NCBI RefSeq assembly: GCF_006539925.1
Contig: NZ_BJNY01000011.1
Span: 62,001-126,000, forward strand
Reading direction: 5' to 3'
DNA length: 64,000 nt
DNA from: Glutamicibacter uratoxydans
Lineage (GTDB): Bacteria; Actinomycetota; Actinomycetes; Actinomycetales; Micrococcaceae
Numbering within the stretch: position 1 is the first letter of the stretch; every line of letters begins with the position of its first letter. Both the position numbers and the translations under genes were made by a program. The notes beneath the pieces were generated by a model. That model saw only the letters and a list, made by a program, of their open reading frames with translations, searched no databases and was not told where the DNA came from. Shown piece after piece: positions 26,694-35,045 of this stretch.

Positions 26694-27185
26694 ATGAGTG
26701 ATATCGAACTTGCTGAAGTTGAAAGCTTTGCCTTGGACCACACCAAGGTGAAAGCCCCTTATGTTCGTAAGATCGGGGTTGAGCACGGTCCCAAGGGCGA
26801 TGCGATCTCGAACTACGATATTCGATTCGTCCAGCCGAACCACGGCGAGATTCCCACCGCCGGCTTGCACACCATCGAGCACACCCTCGCTGGTCTGATC
26901 CGTACCCGCTTCGACGGCCTGATCGACTTTTCTCCCTTCGGCTGCCGTACCGGCTTCCACCTGATTGCCTGGGGGGAGCCGACTCCTGCAGAAGTAGCAG
27001 CCGCTATCAAGACCTCGCTGGAAGATCTCGCAGAAAAGGTGACCTGGGACGACGTGCCCGGCACCGAAGCCGTGAGCTGCGGCAACTACCGGGATCACAG
27101 CCTGCACTCGGCCAAGGAATGGGCCAAGCTCATTTTGGAGCAGGGCATCAGCCTTGACGCTTTCGACCGCACCAATATTGCCTAA
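26694..27185 (+). CDS. luxS: S-ribosylhomocysteine lyase LuxS
   Basis: 163 aa, the usual length. LuxS cuts S-ribosylhomocysteine into homocysteine and DPD, the precursor of autoinducer-2. The Fe/Zn site is complete: HTIEH (about residues 57-61) and the Cys in AVSCGNY (about 127); the catalytic Cys is in [11 protein letters not shown] (about 87). With the divergent nucleosidase gene it forms a two-step SAH recycling route. Whether it also serves signalling cannot be told, as no Lsr-type uptake genes are in the window. Confidence 0.96.
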   Translation: MSDIELAEVESFALDHTKVKAPYVRKIGVEHGPKGDAISNYDIRFVQPNHGEIPTAGLHTIEHTLAGLIRTRFDGLIDFSPFGCRTGFHLIAWGEPTPAEVAAAIKTSLEDLAEKVTWDDVPGTEAVSCGNYRDHSLHSAKEWAKLILEQGISLDAFDRTNIA

Positions 27186-27204
27186 GCACTAGTGCGCCTG
27201 AGCC

Positions 27205-27237
27205 AAGGGCTCCAATCTATGTGGGTTGGGGCCCTTT
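27205..27237 (+). terminator. Intrinsic terminator of luxS
   Basis: About 11-bp stem (27205-27215 with 27226-27236, one G-U pair) and a 10-nt loop, ending in TTT, 20 nt past the luxS stop. Confidence 0.7.
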
Positions 27238-27306
27238 GCCATGCTCATAAGCCGCCTGTGCTACTGGTTGATAGCGCCTGCTCAGGGCTCTGACATGTTG
27301 ACCCGG

Positions 27307-27312
27307 TAGCAT
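27307..27312 (+). promoter_or_regulatory. Candidate -10 box (TAGCAT) of the small lipoprotein gene
   Basis: TAGCAT ends 7 nt before the ATG at 27320; no Shine-Dalgarno lies between, suggesting a leaderless transcript. Confidence 0.35.
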
Positions 27313-27319
27313 TTAGGTC

Positions 27320-27697
27320 ATGCGAAAAGTTCTACCCTCGGTTGCGCTGTGTTCCTTGATAGTGCTGTCAGTCAGTGGTTGTACAAATTTCGACGCAGCA
27401 GCCACTTCGCCGGTGAGCAGCGACTGTTCGGCAGCCATCCAGAACCAGAACAAGTCGTGGCAGGACAAGAAGGCTACCGAAGACCAAATAAAGCAGTTGG
27501 AAGTTACTTCGCTGCAGGTATGCAGAAATCTTGATGAGTGGGCTACTGCAGTTTCCTACAACCCCGGTTCCATGGGCTATGAAGTGCTGAGTACCGAGGA
27601 AGCAGCGAACCTGGTCTACCTTCCTTGTGAAGGAGACGATCCGGAGAACCAGACGCCAGTGTGCGCGGATGCCGCTGGACGAGGCTACCTCGGCTAG
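27320..27697 (+). CDS. Small hypothetical lipoprotein
   Basis: 125 aa. Signal peptide MRKVLPSVALCSLIVLSVSG with lipobox VSGC (Cys at about residue 21), so a membrane-anchored extracellular protein. The mature part is acidic and has further Cys in SSDCSAAI, QVCRNLDEW, YLPCEGDD and TPVCADAAG, which could form two disulfides. It matches a family of short actinobacterial lipoproteins only by appearance; no function is known. Stands alone between luxS and hen1. Confidence 0.72.
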   Translation: MRKVLPSVALCSLIVLSVSGCTNFDAAATSPVSSDCSAAIQNQNKSWQDKKATEDQIKQLEVTSLQVCRNLDEWATAVSYNPGSMGYEVLSTEEAANLVYLPCEGDDPENQTPVCADAAGRGYLG

Positions 27698-27830
27698 ATC
27701 AGAGATCCTCAGCCCTCCAGATGGTTTCGAAGAGCGCTGGTAACTCCCATAGCCACTAGTTAGATCTTTATCGATAGACTGATGGAAAGCAGCACGTTCA
27801 ACTAGTGCTTTCTGGGTAGAAAGAGATCGA

Positions 27831-29243
27831 ATGCTGGTAACCATCACTTTGGATTCTCCGGTCGGCTCCGGGATCAATGCCATGGACTTGTCGCATCTGC
27901 TGCGCAAGCACCCTGCCAAAGTCCAGAACTTCGAGCTGCCGGTGGGCACAGCCTATGTCTTCTATCCCGAGTGCACAGAACAACGCACCACCGCGGCCTT
28001 GCTGCTCCAAATCGATCCGATCAACCTGGTGCGCAGCAAACGTTTTCGCGGCAACTCGGGAATTCTCGACTATTACGTCAACGACCGTCCCTATGCCGCG
28101 TCCAGCCTGACCTCGGTTGCCATTGGCAAAGTGCTGCGCAGCGCCATGACCGGAATCAGCCCCAGCCACCAAGAACTTGCCGACGCCCGGCTACCCCTGA
28201 CCTTGAAACTTCCCGTGGTGTCTTCTCGCGGAGGCCACGGCGTTGATCTGGTGAGCGCACTCTTTGAGCCATTGGGATGGACAATCGAACAGCAGGCCAT
28301 TGAGCTGGACGAAGAGTTCCCGCAGTGGGGCGATTCGCAGTATTCCTCGGTGGTGCTCAGCGGCGTTGAGCGGCTGGATGTCGCTTTGCGCCAGCTCTAT
28401 GTTCTGCTCCCGGTACTGGACGATTCGAAACACTACTGGGTCGGCGACGACGAGACGGAGAAACTCGCGCGACAGGGTGAAGGATGGCTTGAAAACCATC
28501 CAGAACGCGACCTGATCACCCAGCGCTACCTTGTGCACCAGAAGAGCTTGGTTGCCATGGCAGAAGCCCAGATTTCTTCGGCAGACAGTGCCGGCTCACA
28601 GCAGCCGGGAGACAGCGCCGAGACAAGCTCTGTAGTCCCATTGCGGGTGGAACGTGCGCAAGCGGTGCTCAATGCGCTCAAGGAATATGGTGCACAGCGG
28701 ATTGTAGACATGGGCTGCGGTCCAGGAGCGCTGCTGCGCAGGCTGCAAGCTGATCCGTATTTCACCTCCATCATCGGAACCGACGTCTCCGCCAGGTCCT
28801 TGGAACAGGCCGCCGCGGCCCTGCATTTGGATGAACGGTCTGATGCGCAGCAAGAACGAATCAAACTTCTGCACAGCTCTGCGGTGTACCAAGACGAACG
28901 GCTCAACAATTTTGATGCGATCGTACTGATGGAAGTCATCGAGCACCTCGATGGTTCGCGTCTTCCTGCATTGGTGTCCTCGGTATTCGGCGCCAACAGC
29001 CCAAGGGTCGTGGTCGTGACCACCCCGAACGTTGAATACAACGTGAAGTACCCGGGACTGGACCACCACGCGCTGCGCCACGAGGACCACCGTTTCGAAT
29101 GGACCCGCGCAGAATTCGAAGCCTGGGCCCAAGAAACCGCGGGCGAGCATTCCTACGGCGTGCAATTCAGGACCATTGGTGCAAACGATCCACAGGTGGG
29201 GTCGCCAACCCAGATGGCAATTTTCTCAAAGGAGCAGGCATGA
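27831..29243 (+). CDS. hen1: Bacterial Hen1, 3'-terminal RNA ribose 2'-O-methyltransferase
   Basis: 470 aa. Hen1 adds a 2'-O-methyl to the 3'-end of cut RNA before Pnkp reseals it, making the repaired site resistant to the same ribotoxin. The N-terminal half (1-240) is the bacterial Hen1 domain beginning MLVTITLDSP and containing YYVNDRPYAASSLTSVAIGK (core VNDRPYAASS). The C-terminal half is the methyltransferase: SAM site VDMGCGPGALL (about 291-301), the metal-binding EVIEHLDGSRL (about 367) and the HHALRHEDHRFEW cluster (about 411). It overlaps pnkp by 4 nt (ATGA). A short Gly/Ser/Ala linker lies near residue 250. Confidence 0.93.
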   Translation: MLVTITLDSPVGSGINAMDLSHLLRKHPAKVQNFELPVGTAYVFYPECTEQRTTAALLLQIDPINLVRSKRFRGNSGILDYYVNDRPYAASSLTSVAIGKVLRSAMTGISPSHQELADARLPLTLKLPVVSSRGGHGVDLVSALFEPLGWTIEQQAIELDEEFPQWGDSQYSSVVLSGVERLDVALRQLYVLLPVLDDSKHYWVGDDETEKLARQGEGWLENHPERDLITQRYLVHQKSLVAMAEAQISSADSAGSQQPGDSAETSSVVPLRVERAQAVLNALKEYGAQRIVDMGCGPGALLRRLQADPYFTSIIGTDVSARSLEQAAAALHLDERSDAQQERIKLLHSSAVYQDERLNNFDAIVLMEVIEHLDGSRLPALVSSVFGANSPRVVVVTTPNVEYNVKYPGLDHHALRHEDHRFEWTRAEFEAWAQETAGEHSYGVQFRTIGANDPQVGSPTQMAIFSKEQA

Positions 29244-31762
29244 GCGAACTACAGCTTCCCGAGGTAGGGCTGGTCCTGCTCGTCGGCGCCTCCGGCTCCG
29301 GAAAGTCGAGTTTCGCCGCCCGGCACTTCGAGGCTTTTGAAGTCCTGTCGAGCGACTACTTCCGCGGGCTGGTCGGCAACGATGAAACAGACCAATCGGT
29401 GAGCAAGGCGGCCTTTGAAGCCTTGGAATTCGTGGCGGGCAAACGCCTTGAAGCAGGGCTTCTCACTGTCGTCGACGCTACCAACGTCCAGCAGTCGGCA
29501 CGCCAGTCGCTGATCGAAGTGGCGCGCAAACATGATGTCCTGGTTTCCGCGATTGTGCTGGATGTGCCGATCAGGCTGTGCTTCGAACGCAACGAGCAGC
29601 GAGGGCGGCGCCGTGTTCCGCCCGGTGCCATCGAACGGCAGCACAAGGAACTGAAGCGCTCCTTGAAATCCATGCGCCGCGAAGGCTTCGCCAGGATCCA
29701 TGTGCTGGACACCGAGGAACAGATTGCCCAGGCAAGCATCCTCCGGCACAAGCTGCTCAACGACTTCAGGGACCAGACCGGGCCTTTCGACGTCATCGGA
29801 GATGTCCACGGCTGCTTGGACGAGCTGGTGATGCTGCTAGAGAAGCTCGGCTACAGGTTTGAATACGACGCAGAGAAGAACCCTGCCAATGCTGTGCACC
29901 CGCAGGGGCGCCGGGCGGTATTCGTTGGGGACCTGGTGGACCGCGGCCCGGACTCCGTGGGCGTGTTGCGACTGGTCATGGGGATGGTGCGCTCTGGTGC
30001 TGCGCTGGCAGTCTCCGGCAACCACGAGGACAAGCTGGTGCGCGCGCTGCGCGGGCGCAACGTTAACCTGACCCATGGGCTGGACCAGACCATGGACCAA
30101 ATCCAGCAGGCCGGTGCGCAGCTCAAGCGAGATATCACCGACTTCTGCGCCTCGCTGATTTCCCACCTGGTGCTGGATGAAGGCAAGCTGGTCATTGCCC
30201 ACGCAGGACTGATTGAGAAGTACCAGGGCCGCGCCTCCAAGCGCGTCCGCGCCTTTGCGCTCTATGGACAGGTGACCGGCGAAGTCGACGAGTTCGGCCT
30301 GCCGGTGCGCTATCCGTGGGCTAAGGACTACCGGGGCAGCGCCGCGGTGCTTTTTGGGCACACCCCGATGACGGAAGTGGCATGGATCAACAACACCGCA
30401 TGCCTGGACACGGGCTGCGTGTTCGGCGGGCAGCTGAGCGCCATGCGCTACCCGGAACGCGAGGTCGTGGCGGTAGATGCGCTGCAGCAATATGCAGAAC
30501 CTGGGCGCCCGCTGGAATCTCCGTTCGGACCGCAGCGAGAATCCGGGGTGCTGTCCATGGAAGACGTCACCGGGCCGCTGCGGCTGAAGACCAGCTCCAT
30601 GGGCACCGTGAAGATCAGCGCGGAACAGGCCGCCGGGGCCTTGGAAACCATGAGCCGCTTCGCCACCGACCCGCGCTGGCTGCGCTACCTGCCGCCGACC
30701 ATGTCTCCTGCCGAATCCTCGCAGCGCCCCGGCTATCTGGAACACCCGGATGAGGCGCTGGCCTATTACAAGAAGCAGGGCGTTTCGAAGGTCATCTGCG
30801 AACAGAAGCACATGGGGTCGCGCGCTGTCATGCTGCTGGCCCGCAACCCCGAGCGCTTCGACGCGCCCGAGGGCTGGCTGGGCACCCTGCATACCCGCAC
30901 GGGCCGCGAGTTCTTGGATCACGGGGCAGAGCGGGAACTGCTGGCCCAGGCGCACCGCGCGGTGGACGCCTGCGGCCTGTGGCAGGAGCTGGACACCGAC
31001 TGGCTGATCCTCGACGGGGAGCTGCTGCCGTGGTCGCTGAAGGCCGAATCGCTGATCAAGGACAGCTATGCCAGCGTCGGGGCGTCCAGCGTCGCCGCCA
31101 CGCAGGCTACCGTGCAGGTCCTGGAACAGGCTGCCGGGGCGGGACTGGAAGTTTCAGCGCTTCTCGCCTCGGTGCAGGAGCAACACCGCAATGCGCGGGC
31201 CTTCCGCGACTCCTACCGCCGCTATGTGGGGGACAAGGAACAGCTGCGCTTCGCGGCCTTCCAGGTGCTCGCCGCGCAGGAAAAGACCTTCGAGTCCAAG
31301 GACCACGGGTGGCATATGGGCATCGCCCAGCGCCTGGCCGAGGCAGCGCCAAAGCTGTTCATCCAGACCGAATGGACCAGCGTCGAGCTGGATTCGGAAG
31401 AGCAGGTGCAGGCGGCCGTCGACTGGTGGGAGCAGCTGACCCAGGCCGGCGGCGAAGGCATGGTGGTCAAGCCGTGGGGCAACCTGCAGCGCGGGGCCAA
31501 GGGCTGGATCCAGCCGGGCATCAAGGTCCGCGGGCGCGAGTACCTTCGGATCATCTACGGCCCGGATTATTTGGAACCGCAGAACTTGAAGCGGCTGCGC
31601 CAGCGGGCCACCGACAAGAAGCGCGCCAGGGCCATCCACGAATACATCCTCGGGCTTGAAGCCCTACGCCTGAGTGCGCAGGGCGAGCCGCTGTGGAAGA
31701 TCCACCAGATGGTCTTCGGCGTGCTCGCCCTGGAATCCGAGCCCATCGACCCGCGGCTCTAG
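29240..31762 (+). CDS. pnkp: Polynucleotide kinase-phosphatase Pnkp with ligase-like adenylyltransferase domain
   Basis: 840 aa three-domain RNA repair enzyme, the family's normal size. Residues 1-170 are the 5'-kinase with P-loop GASGSGKSS (16-24). Residues about 180-460 are the 2',3'-phosphatase (metallophosphoesterase): VIGDVHGCLDEL, VFVGDLVDRGPDS, SGNHEDKL, FGHTPM. The C-terminal region is the ligase-type adenylyltransferase with Lys nucleophile in EQKHMGSR (about 522), LDGELLPW, EGMVVKPW (about 740) and IKVRGREYLRIIYG. The ATG at 29240 overlaps the hen1 stop; an in-frame upstream GTG/ATG extension runs inside hen1 and is not used. In the known system Hen1 is required to activate ligation. 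Confidence 0.95.
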   Translation: MSELQLPEVGLVLLVGASGSGKSSFAARHFEAFEVLSSDYFRGLVGNDETDQSVSKAAFEALEFVAGKRLEAGLLTVVDATNVQQSARQSLIEVARKHDVLVSAIVLDVPIRLCFERNEQRGRRRVPPGAIERQHKELKRSLKSMRREGFARIHVLDTEEQIAQASILRHKLLNDFRDQTGPFDVIGDVHGCLDELVMLLEKLGYRFEYDAEKNPANAVHPQGRRAVFVGDLVDRGPDSVGVLRLVMGMVRSGAALAVSGNHEDKLVRALRGRNVNLTHGLDQTMDQIQQAGAQLKRDITDFCASLISHLVLDEGKLVIAHAGLIEKYQGRASKRVRAFALYGQVTGEVDEFGLPVRYPWAKDYRGSAAVLFGHTPMTEVAWINNTACLDTGCVFGGQLSAMRYPEREVVAVDALQQYAEPGRPLESPFGPQRESGVLSMEDVTGPLRLKTSSMGTVKISAEQAAGALETMSRFATDPRWLRYLPPTMSPAESSQRPGYLEHPDEALAYYKKQGVSKVICEQKHMGSRAVMLLARNPERFDAPEGWLGTLHTRTGREFLDHGAERELLAQAHRAVDACGLWQELDTDWLILDGELLPWSLKAESLIKDSYASVGASSVAATQATVQVLEQAAGAGLEVSALLASVQEQHRNARAFRDSYRRYVGDKEQLRFAAFQVLAAQEKTFESKDHGWHMGIAQRLAEAAPKLFIQTEWTSVELDSEEQVQAAVDWWEQLTQAGGEGMVVKPWGNLQRGAKGWIQPGIKVRGREYLRIIYGPDYLEPQNLKRLRQRATDKKRARAIHEYILGLEALRLSAQGEPLWKIHQMVFGVLALESEPIDPRL

Positions 31763-31769
31763 ACGACAA

Positions 31770-31802
31770 CGTGCCGGCCGCCCTTACCAGGCGGCCGGCA
31801 CG
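31770..31802. terminator. Bidirectional hairpin terminator between pnkp and arcA
   Basis: Perfect 13-bp GC-rich stem (31770-31782 with 31790-31802), 7-nt loop, placed between the convergent pnkp and arcA genes. T runs are weak on both sides. Confidence 0.7.
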
Positions 31803-31824
31803 ATTGCCGCGTAGTGCGGCGGTC

Positions 31825-33063
31825 CTAGAACTCCACTGCGTCGCGGGAAATCGGGCAGGTCATGCAGTGCCCGCCGCCGCGGCCGCGTCCCAGCTCCGCG
31901 CCGACGATCGTGATGACCTCGACGCCCTGCTTGCGCAGCAGCGCGTTGACGTGGGTGTTGCGGTCATAGGCGAAGACCACTCCGGGTTCCACCGCCACCA
32001 CATTGTTTCCCGAATCCCACTGCTGGCGCTCTCCTGCGTACCAGCCGCCGCCTGGCTTGATGGCCCGCAGCTGCTTGAGCCCCAGCGAGTTGGCCACCAC
32101 GTCGACGAACGGGTCCTTCTCCTCGGTCACCTCGACCTTGCCGTTGTCGGCAGGGCGCAGCGAGAAGGTGTGGATCCCGTCGACGATGTCGGGGTAGTAG
32201 GTCACCAGGTCCCTGTCGGCAAAGGTGAAGACGGTGTCCAGATGCATTGCGGCGCGCAGCTTCGGCATGCCCGCCACGACGACCCGCTGTGCCGCGCCTT
32301 CGGCGAAGAGGCTCTGTGCCAGTTGGGTAATGGCCTGGCGGCTGCTGCGTTCGGACATGCCGACCAGCACCGCGCCGTTGCCGATGGGCATGATGTCCCC
32401 GCCTTCCAGGGTGGCCTGTCCCCAGTTCCGCTCCGGGTCGCCCCACCAGATTTTCGAGCCCTGGTACTCAGGATGGAACTGGTAGATGGCCTTCATGATC
32501 AGCGTCTCGTCATGCCGCGCCGGCCAGTACAGCGGGTTCATGCTCAGCCCGCCGTAGATCCAGGCTGTGGTGTCCCTGGTGTAGAGGGTGTTGGGCAGCG
32601 GCGGCATGAGGTATTCGTTGATGCCGGTGGATTCTCGGGCCAGCGCCAGGTAGCCGTTGCGGAATTCATCGGGCAGCTCGCGGGTGGACAGTCCGCCGAT
32701 CAGGTACTCGGCCAGCAGCGCATTGTCCAGCGATTCAAGGAAGGCGCGGGTTTCGTCCACCAGCCCAAGACCCACCTCGTTGGCGATGATCTTGCGGTCC
32801 AGCAGCCAGTCCTTGGCTCCTGGAAGTCCCAGGGTCTGGGCCAGCAGCTCGTGCAGGTCCACCACTTCAACCCCGCGGGCCTGCATCTTGAGGACGAAAT
32901 CATGGTGGTCCCGCTTGGCGTTGTGCACCCAGAGCAGGTCGTCGAAGAGCAGCTCGTCGTTGTTCGACGGGGTCAGCCGTTCGTGCCCTAATCCGGGCCG
33001 GCAGACGAGCACCTTGTTGAGCTTGCCGACTTCGGAATGGACGCCGTGTTGTGCCTTTGACAT
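31825..33063 (-). CDS. arcA: Arginine deiminase
   Basis: 412 aa, normal length. Hydrolyses arginine to citrulline and ammonia in the cytosol. Catalytic and substrate residues are visible: LYTRDTT, the [10 protein letters not shown] block (Glu-Gly-Gly-Asp), AMHLDTVFT with the active His/Asp, and the nucleophilic Cys in [12 protein letters not shown] near the C-terminus. AAAGG lies 8 nt before the ATG. Downstream of arcD on the same strand with a 39-nt gap, so co-transcribed. No arcB (ornithine transcarbamylase) or arcC (carbamate kinase) follows. Confidence 0.96.
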   Translation of the reverse strand: MSKAQHGVHSEVGKLNKVLVCRPGLGHERLTPSNNDELLFDDLLWVHNAKRDHHDFVLKMQARGVEVVDLHELLAQTLGLPGAKDWLLDRKIIANEVGLGLVDETRAFLESLDNALLAEYLIGGLSTRELPDEFRNGYLALARESTGINEYLMPPLPNTLYTRDTTAWIYGGLSMNPLYWPARHDETLIMKAIYQFHPEYQGSKIWWGDPERNWGQATLEGGDIMPIGNGAVLVGMSERSSRQAITQLAQSLFAEGAAQRVVVAGMPKLRAAMHLDTVFTFADRDLVTYYPDIVDGIHTFSLRPADNGKVEVTEEKDPFVDVVANSLGLKQLRAIKPGGGWYAGERQQWDSGNNVVAVEPGVVFAYDRNTHVNALLRKQGVEVITIVGAELGRGRGGGHCMTCPISRDAVEF

Positions 33064-33102
33064 GTTCGACCTTTCGAGATGGAAAACAGCTAAACCAGAT
33101 GG

Positions 33103-34563
33103 CTAGATTTGCACGGCTCCGGTGGACAGCAGGATGACCCCGATGATGCCGAAGACCAGCACGATAATGAACAGCACCATGCCTATCGGGGTGAAGATCT
33201 TGGCATTCAAGGCCTTGCGGGCCCGCCAGTAGAGGATGGTCGCCGGAGCCAGCAAGACGCAGGCCAGGAACAAGAACACATAGCCTGCCGCCCACAACAG
33301 GAAGAGGGTGTAAACCGTTGCGATCAGCGCGACTACCAATTCACCGGTGCGCCTGGAGTCGTTGGGTTCATACCCGTCATGCTTGATGGCGATCTTCAAG
33401 GCATAGCCTGAAGCAAGGGCGAAGGGCACCAGGGACAGCGCAGCGGTGAGGTCCAAGGTGAAATCAAGTGCGTTGTCTACGAACTGGACGGCAAAGAGGA
33501 TTGCTGTGACGAAGATTGAGGTCCAGAGCACCGCTTTTTCCGGAACGTCGCGGCTGTTGAGACGGCTGAAGTAGGCGGGCAGATCTTCATCCTTGGCCGC
33601 TGCGAACACCACATCGGCGGCCAGCAGCTGCCAGGCGAGGTAGGCGCCGAGCACCGAAATGATCAGGCCGATGCGGATGACGATGCCGCCCCACTGGCCC
33701 ACCGCTGATTCAAGCACGCCGCCCACTGAAGGCTGCGAGAGCGAAGCGATGTCGCTCTTGGGAAGGATGCCGTAGGACAGGATGGAGATGCTGGCGAACA
33801 GCGCCAGCACCGACAGGAAACCGAGCACCGTGGCCTTACCGACATCGGCGCGCTTTTTGGCATAGCGCGAGTAGACGCTCGCTCCTTCAATGCCGAGGAA
33901 GACGAAGACCGTGACAAGCATGGTTCCCTGGACCTGCATGAACAGCGCATCACCGCCCGGAACGTCGTAGCCTCCGGTCAGGTTATCCATGAAGACTTTG
34001 CCGTCGAAGAAGAAAATGACGAGTATCAAGAACAGGGCCAGAGGCACCAGTTTGGCAATGGTGACGATGAAGTTGATCGCTGCGGCTTCTTTAGTGCCTC
34101 GGCGGATCAGGAAATAAAAGCCCCATACGGCAACGGCTGAGACGATGAAGGATACCCAGGTATCGCCTTCGCCAAAGGTCGGCGCCATCTCCGGGAACAG
34201 CTGCGACATGGTGGTCATGATCAGCACCCAGTAGAACGCATTGCCTGCGCAGGCGCTGGCCCAGAAGCCGATGGCGGAGAGGAAGCCGGGATAGACGCCG
34301 AAGCCTTCGCGGGCGTAGACGTAGACGCCGTTGTCGAGCTTTGGTTTGCGATTGGCGAGGTTCTGGAAGACGAAGGCCAGCATGAGCATGCCGGTGCCGG
34401 CGATGGCCCAGGCAATCAGCGCGCCGTAGACGCCTGTCTGCGTTGCAAAACGAGCGGGGAGCTGGAAGACGCCCGCACCGACCATGGAACCGACGACCAT
34501 CGCGGTGAGGGCGGGAAGACTGAGCTTTTTTGGTGCCTTCGTCTCGGTGGACTCGTTTGCCAT
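33103..34563 (-). CDS. arcD: Arginine:ornithine antiporter ArcD, APC-superfamily type
   Basis: 486 aa with about 12-13 membrane segments. Basic amino acid/polyamine antiporter signature near the N-terminus: LTAMVVGSMVGAGVFQLPAR (TM1 substrate loop, G-S-M-V-G-A-G). Also IEGASVYSRYAKKRADVGKA (TM6 region) and GAYLAWQLLAADVVFAAAKDEDLP, given as short cores EGASVYS and AADVVFAAAKDEDLP. It would exchange external arginine for internal ornithine, or citrulline if no ornithine is made. AGAGG precedes the ATG. First gene of the arcDA operon. Its order and size match arginine:ornithine antiporters better than lysine permeases. Confidence 0.9.
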   Translation of the reverse strand: MANESTETKAPKKLSLPALTAMVVGSMVGAGVFQLPARFATQTGVYGALIAWAIAGTGMLMLAFVFQNLANRKPKLDNGVYVYAREGFGVYPGFLSAIGFWASACAGNAFYWVLIMTTMSQLFPEMAPTFGEGDTWVSFIVSAVAVWGFYFLIRRGTKEAAAINFIVTIAKLVPLALFLILVIFFFDGKVFMDNLTGGYDVPGGDALFMQVQGTMLVTVFVFLGIEGASVYSRYAKKRADVGKATVLGFLSVLALFASISILSYGILPKSDIASLSQPSVGGVLESAVGQWGGIVIRIGLIISVLGAYLAWQLLAADVVFAAAKDEDLPAYFSRLNSRDVPEKAVLWTSIFVTAILFAVQFVDNALDFTLDLTAALSLVPFALASGYALKIAIKHDGYEPNDSRRTGELVVALIATVYTLFLLWAAGYVFLFLACVLLAPATILYWRARKALNAKIFTPIGMVLFIIVLVFGIIGVILLSTGAVQI

Positions 34564-35045
34564 GGGGAACCTCTGCTGTCGGTATTTCGAGAGTTAGGAT
34601 CCCTTCGAATACTACTCAACTCAGAATTTCAGTCAATAGCAATTTCTGGTATCTGCCATGCAAGAAATAACGCCGGATATTTGTCGATTTTCAAGCCCTA
34701 GTTATTCGGATTCTGCCGGTGTAGGATGCGCCCTCGGGCTATGAATGGGCTACTCGGAGCGCAAATAATGGTGATTGGATCGCTGCTTGGTAGTTGCAGG
34801 CGAACGATTATTGACATTCGCGAAAAATATTCCATTTTGCGTTGGATCAAATTATGGTCATAGAAAATTGAACTGCTGTTTAAATTCGGTTTTTTATTGC
34901 AGGAATTTATTTGCTGGATCGAGAATGCTGCCTGTCCTCAGAGTTGGAGGTTGAAGCGTCACAGTGCACTATCGTGGCTGTGGGAGAATATAGGTCAGAA
35001 TTCCCGGCACATGCTGGAACATCAAATGAACTAAGGACGTATTCC
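34564..35045. other. Long AT-richer divergent intergenic region, arcD / M16 peptidase
   Basis: 482 bases, visibly less GC-rich than its surroundings, without a convincing gene. It holds the arcDA promoter (left, minus) and the peptidase promoter (right, plus). TTGACA at 34811-34816 is a good -35 candidate on the plus strand, though the match for a -10 box at 34834-34839 (ATTTTG) is poor. The peptidase reading frame is open back to 34911, but the extension has no family resemblance. This is the right edge of the accessory block between pnp and the peptidase. Confidence 0.5.

Noticed and set aside
31693-32991. 432-codon plus-strand frame opposite arcA
   Set aside because: Antisense to arginine deiminase with all catalytic motifs intact; no sensible protein features.
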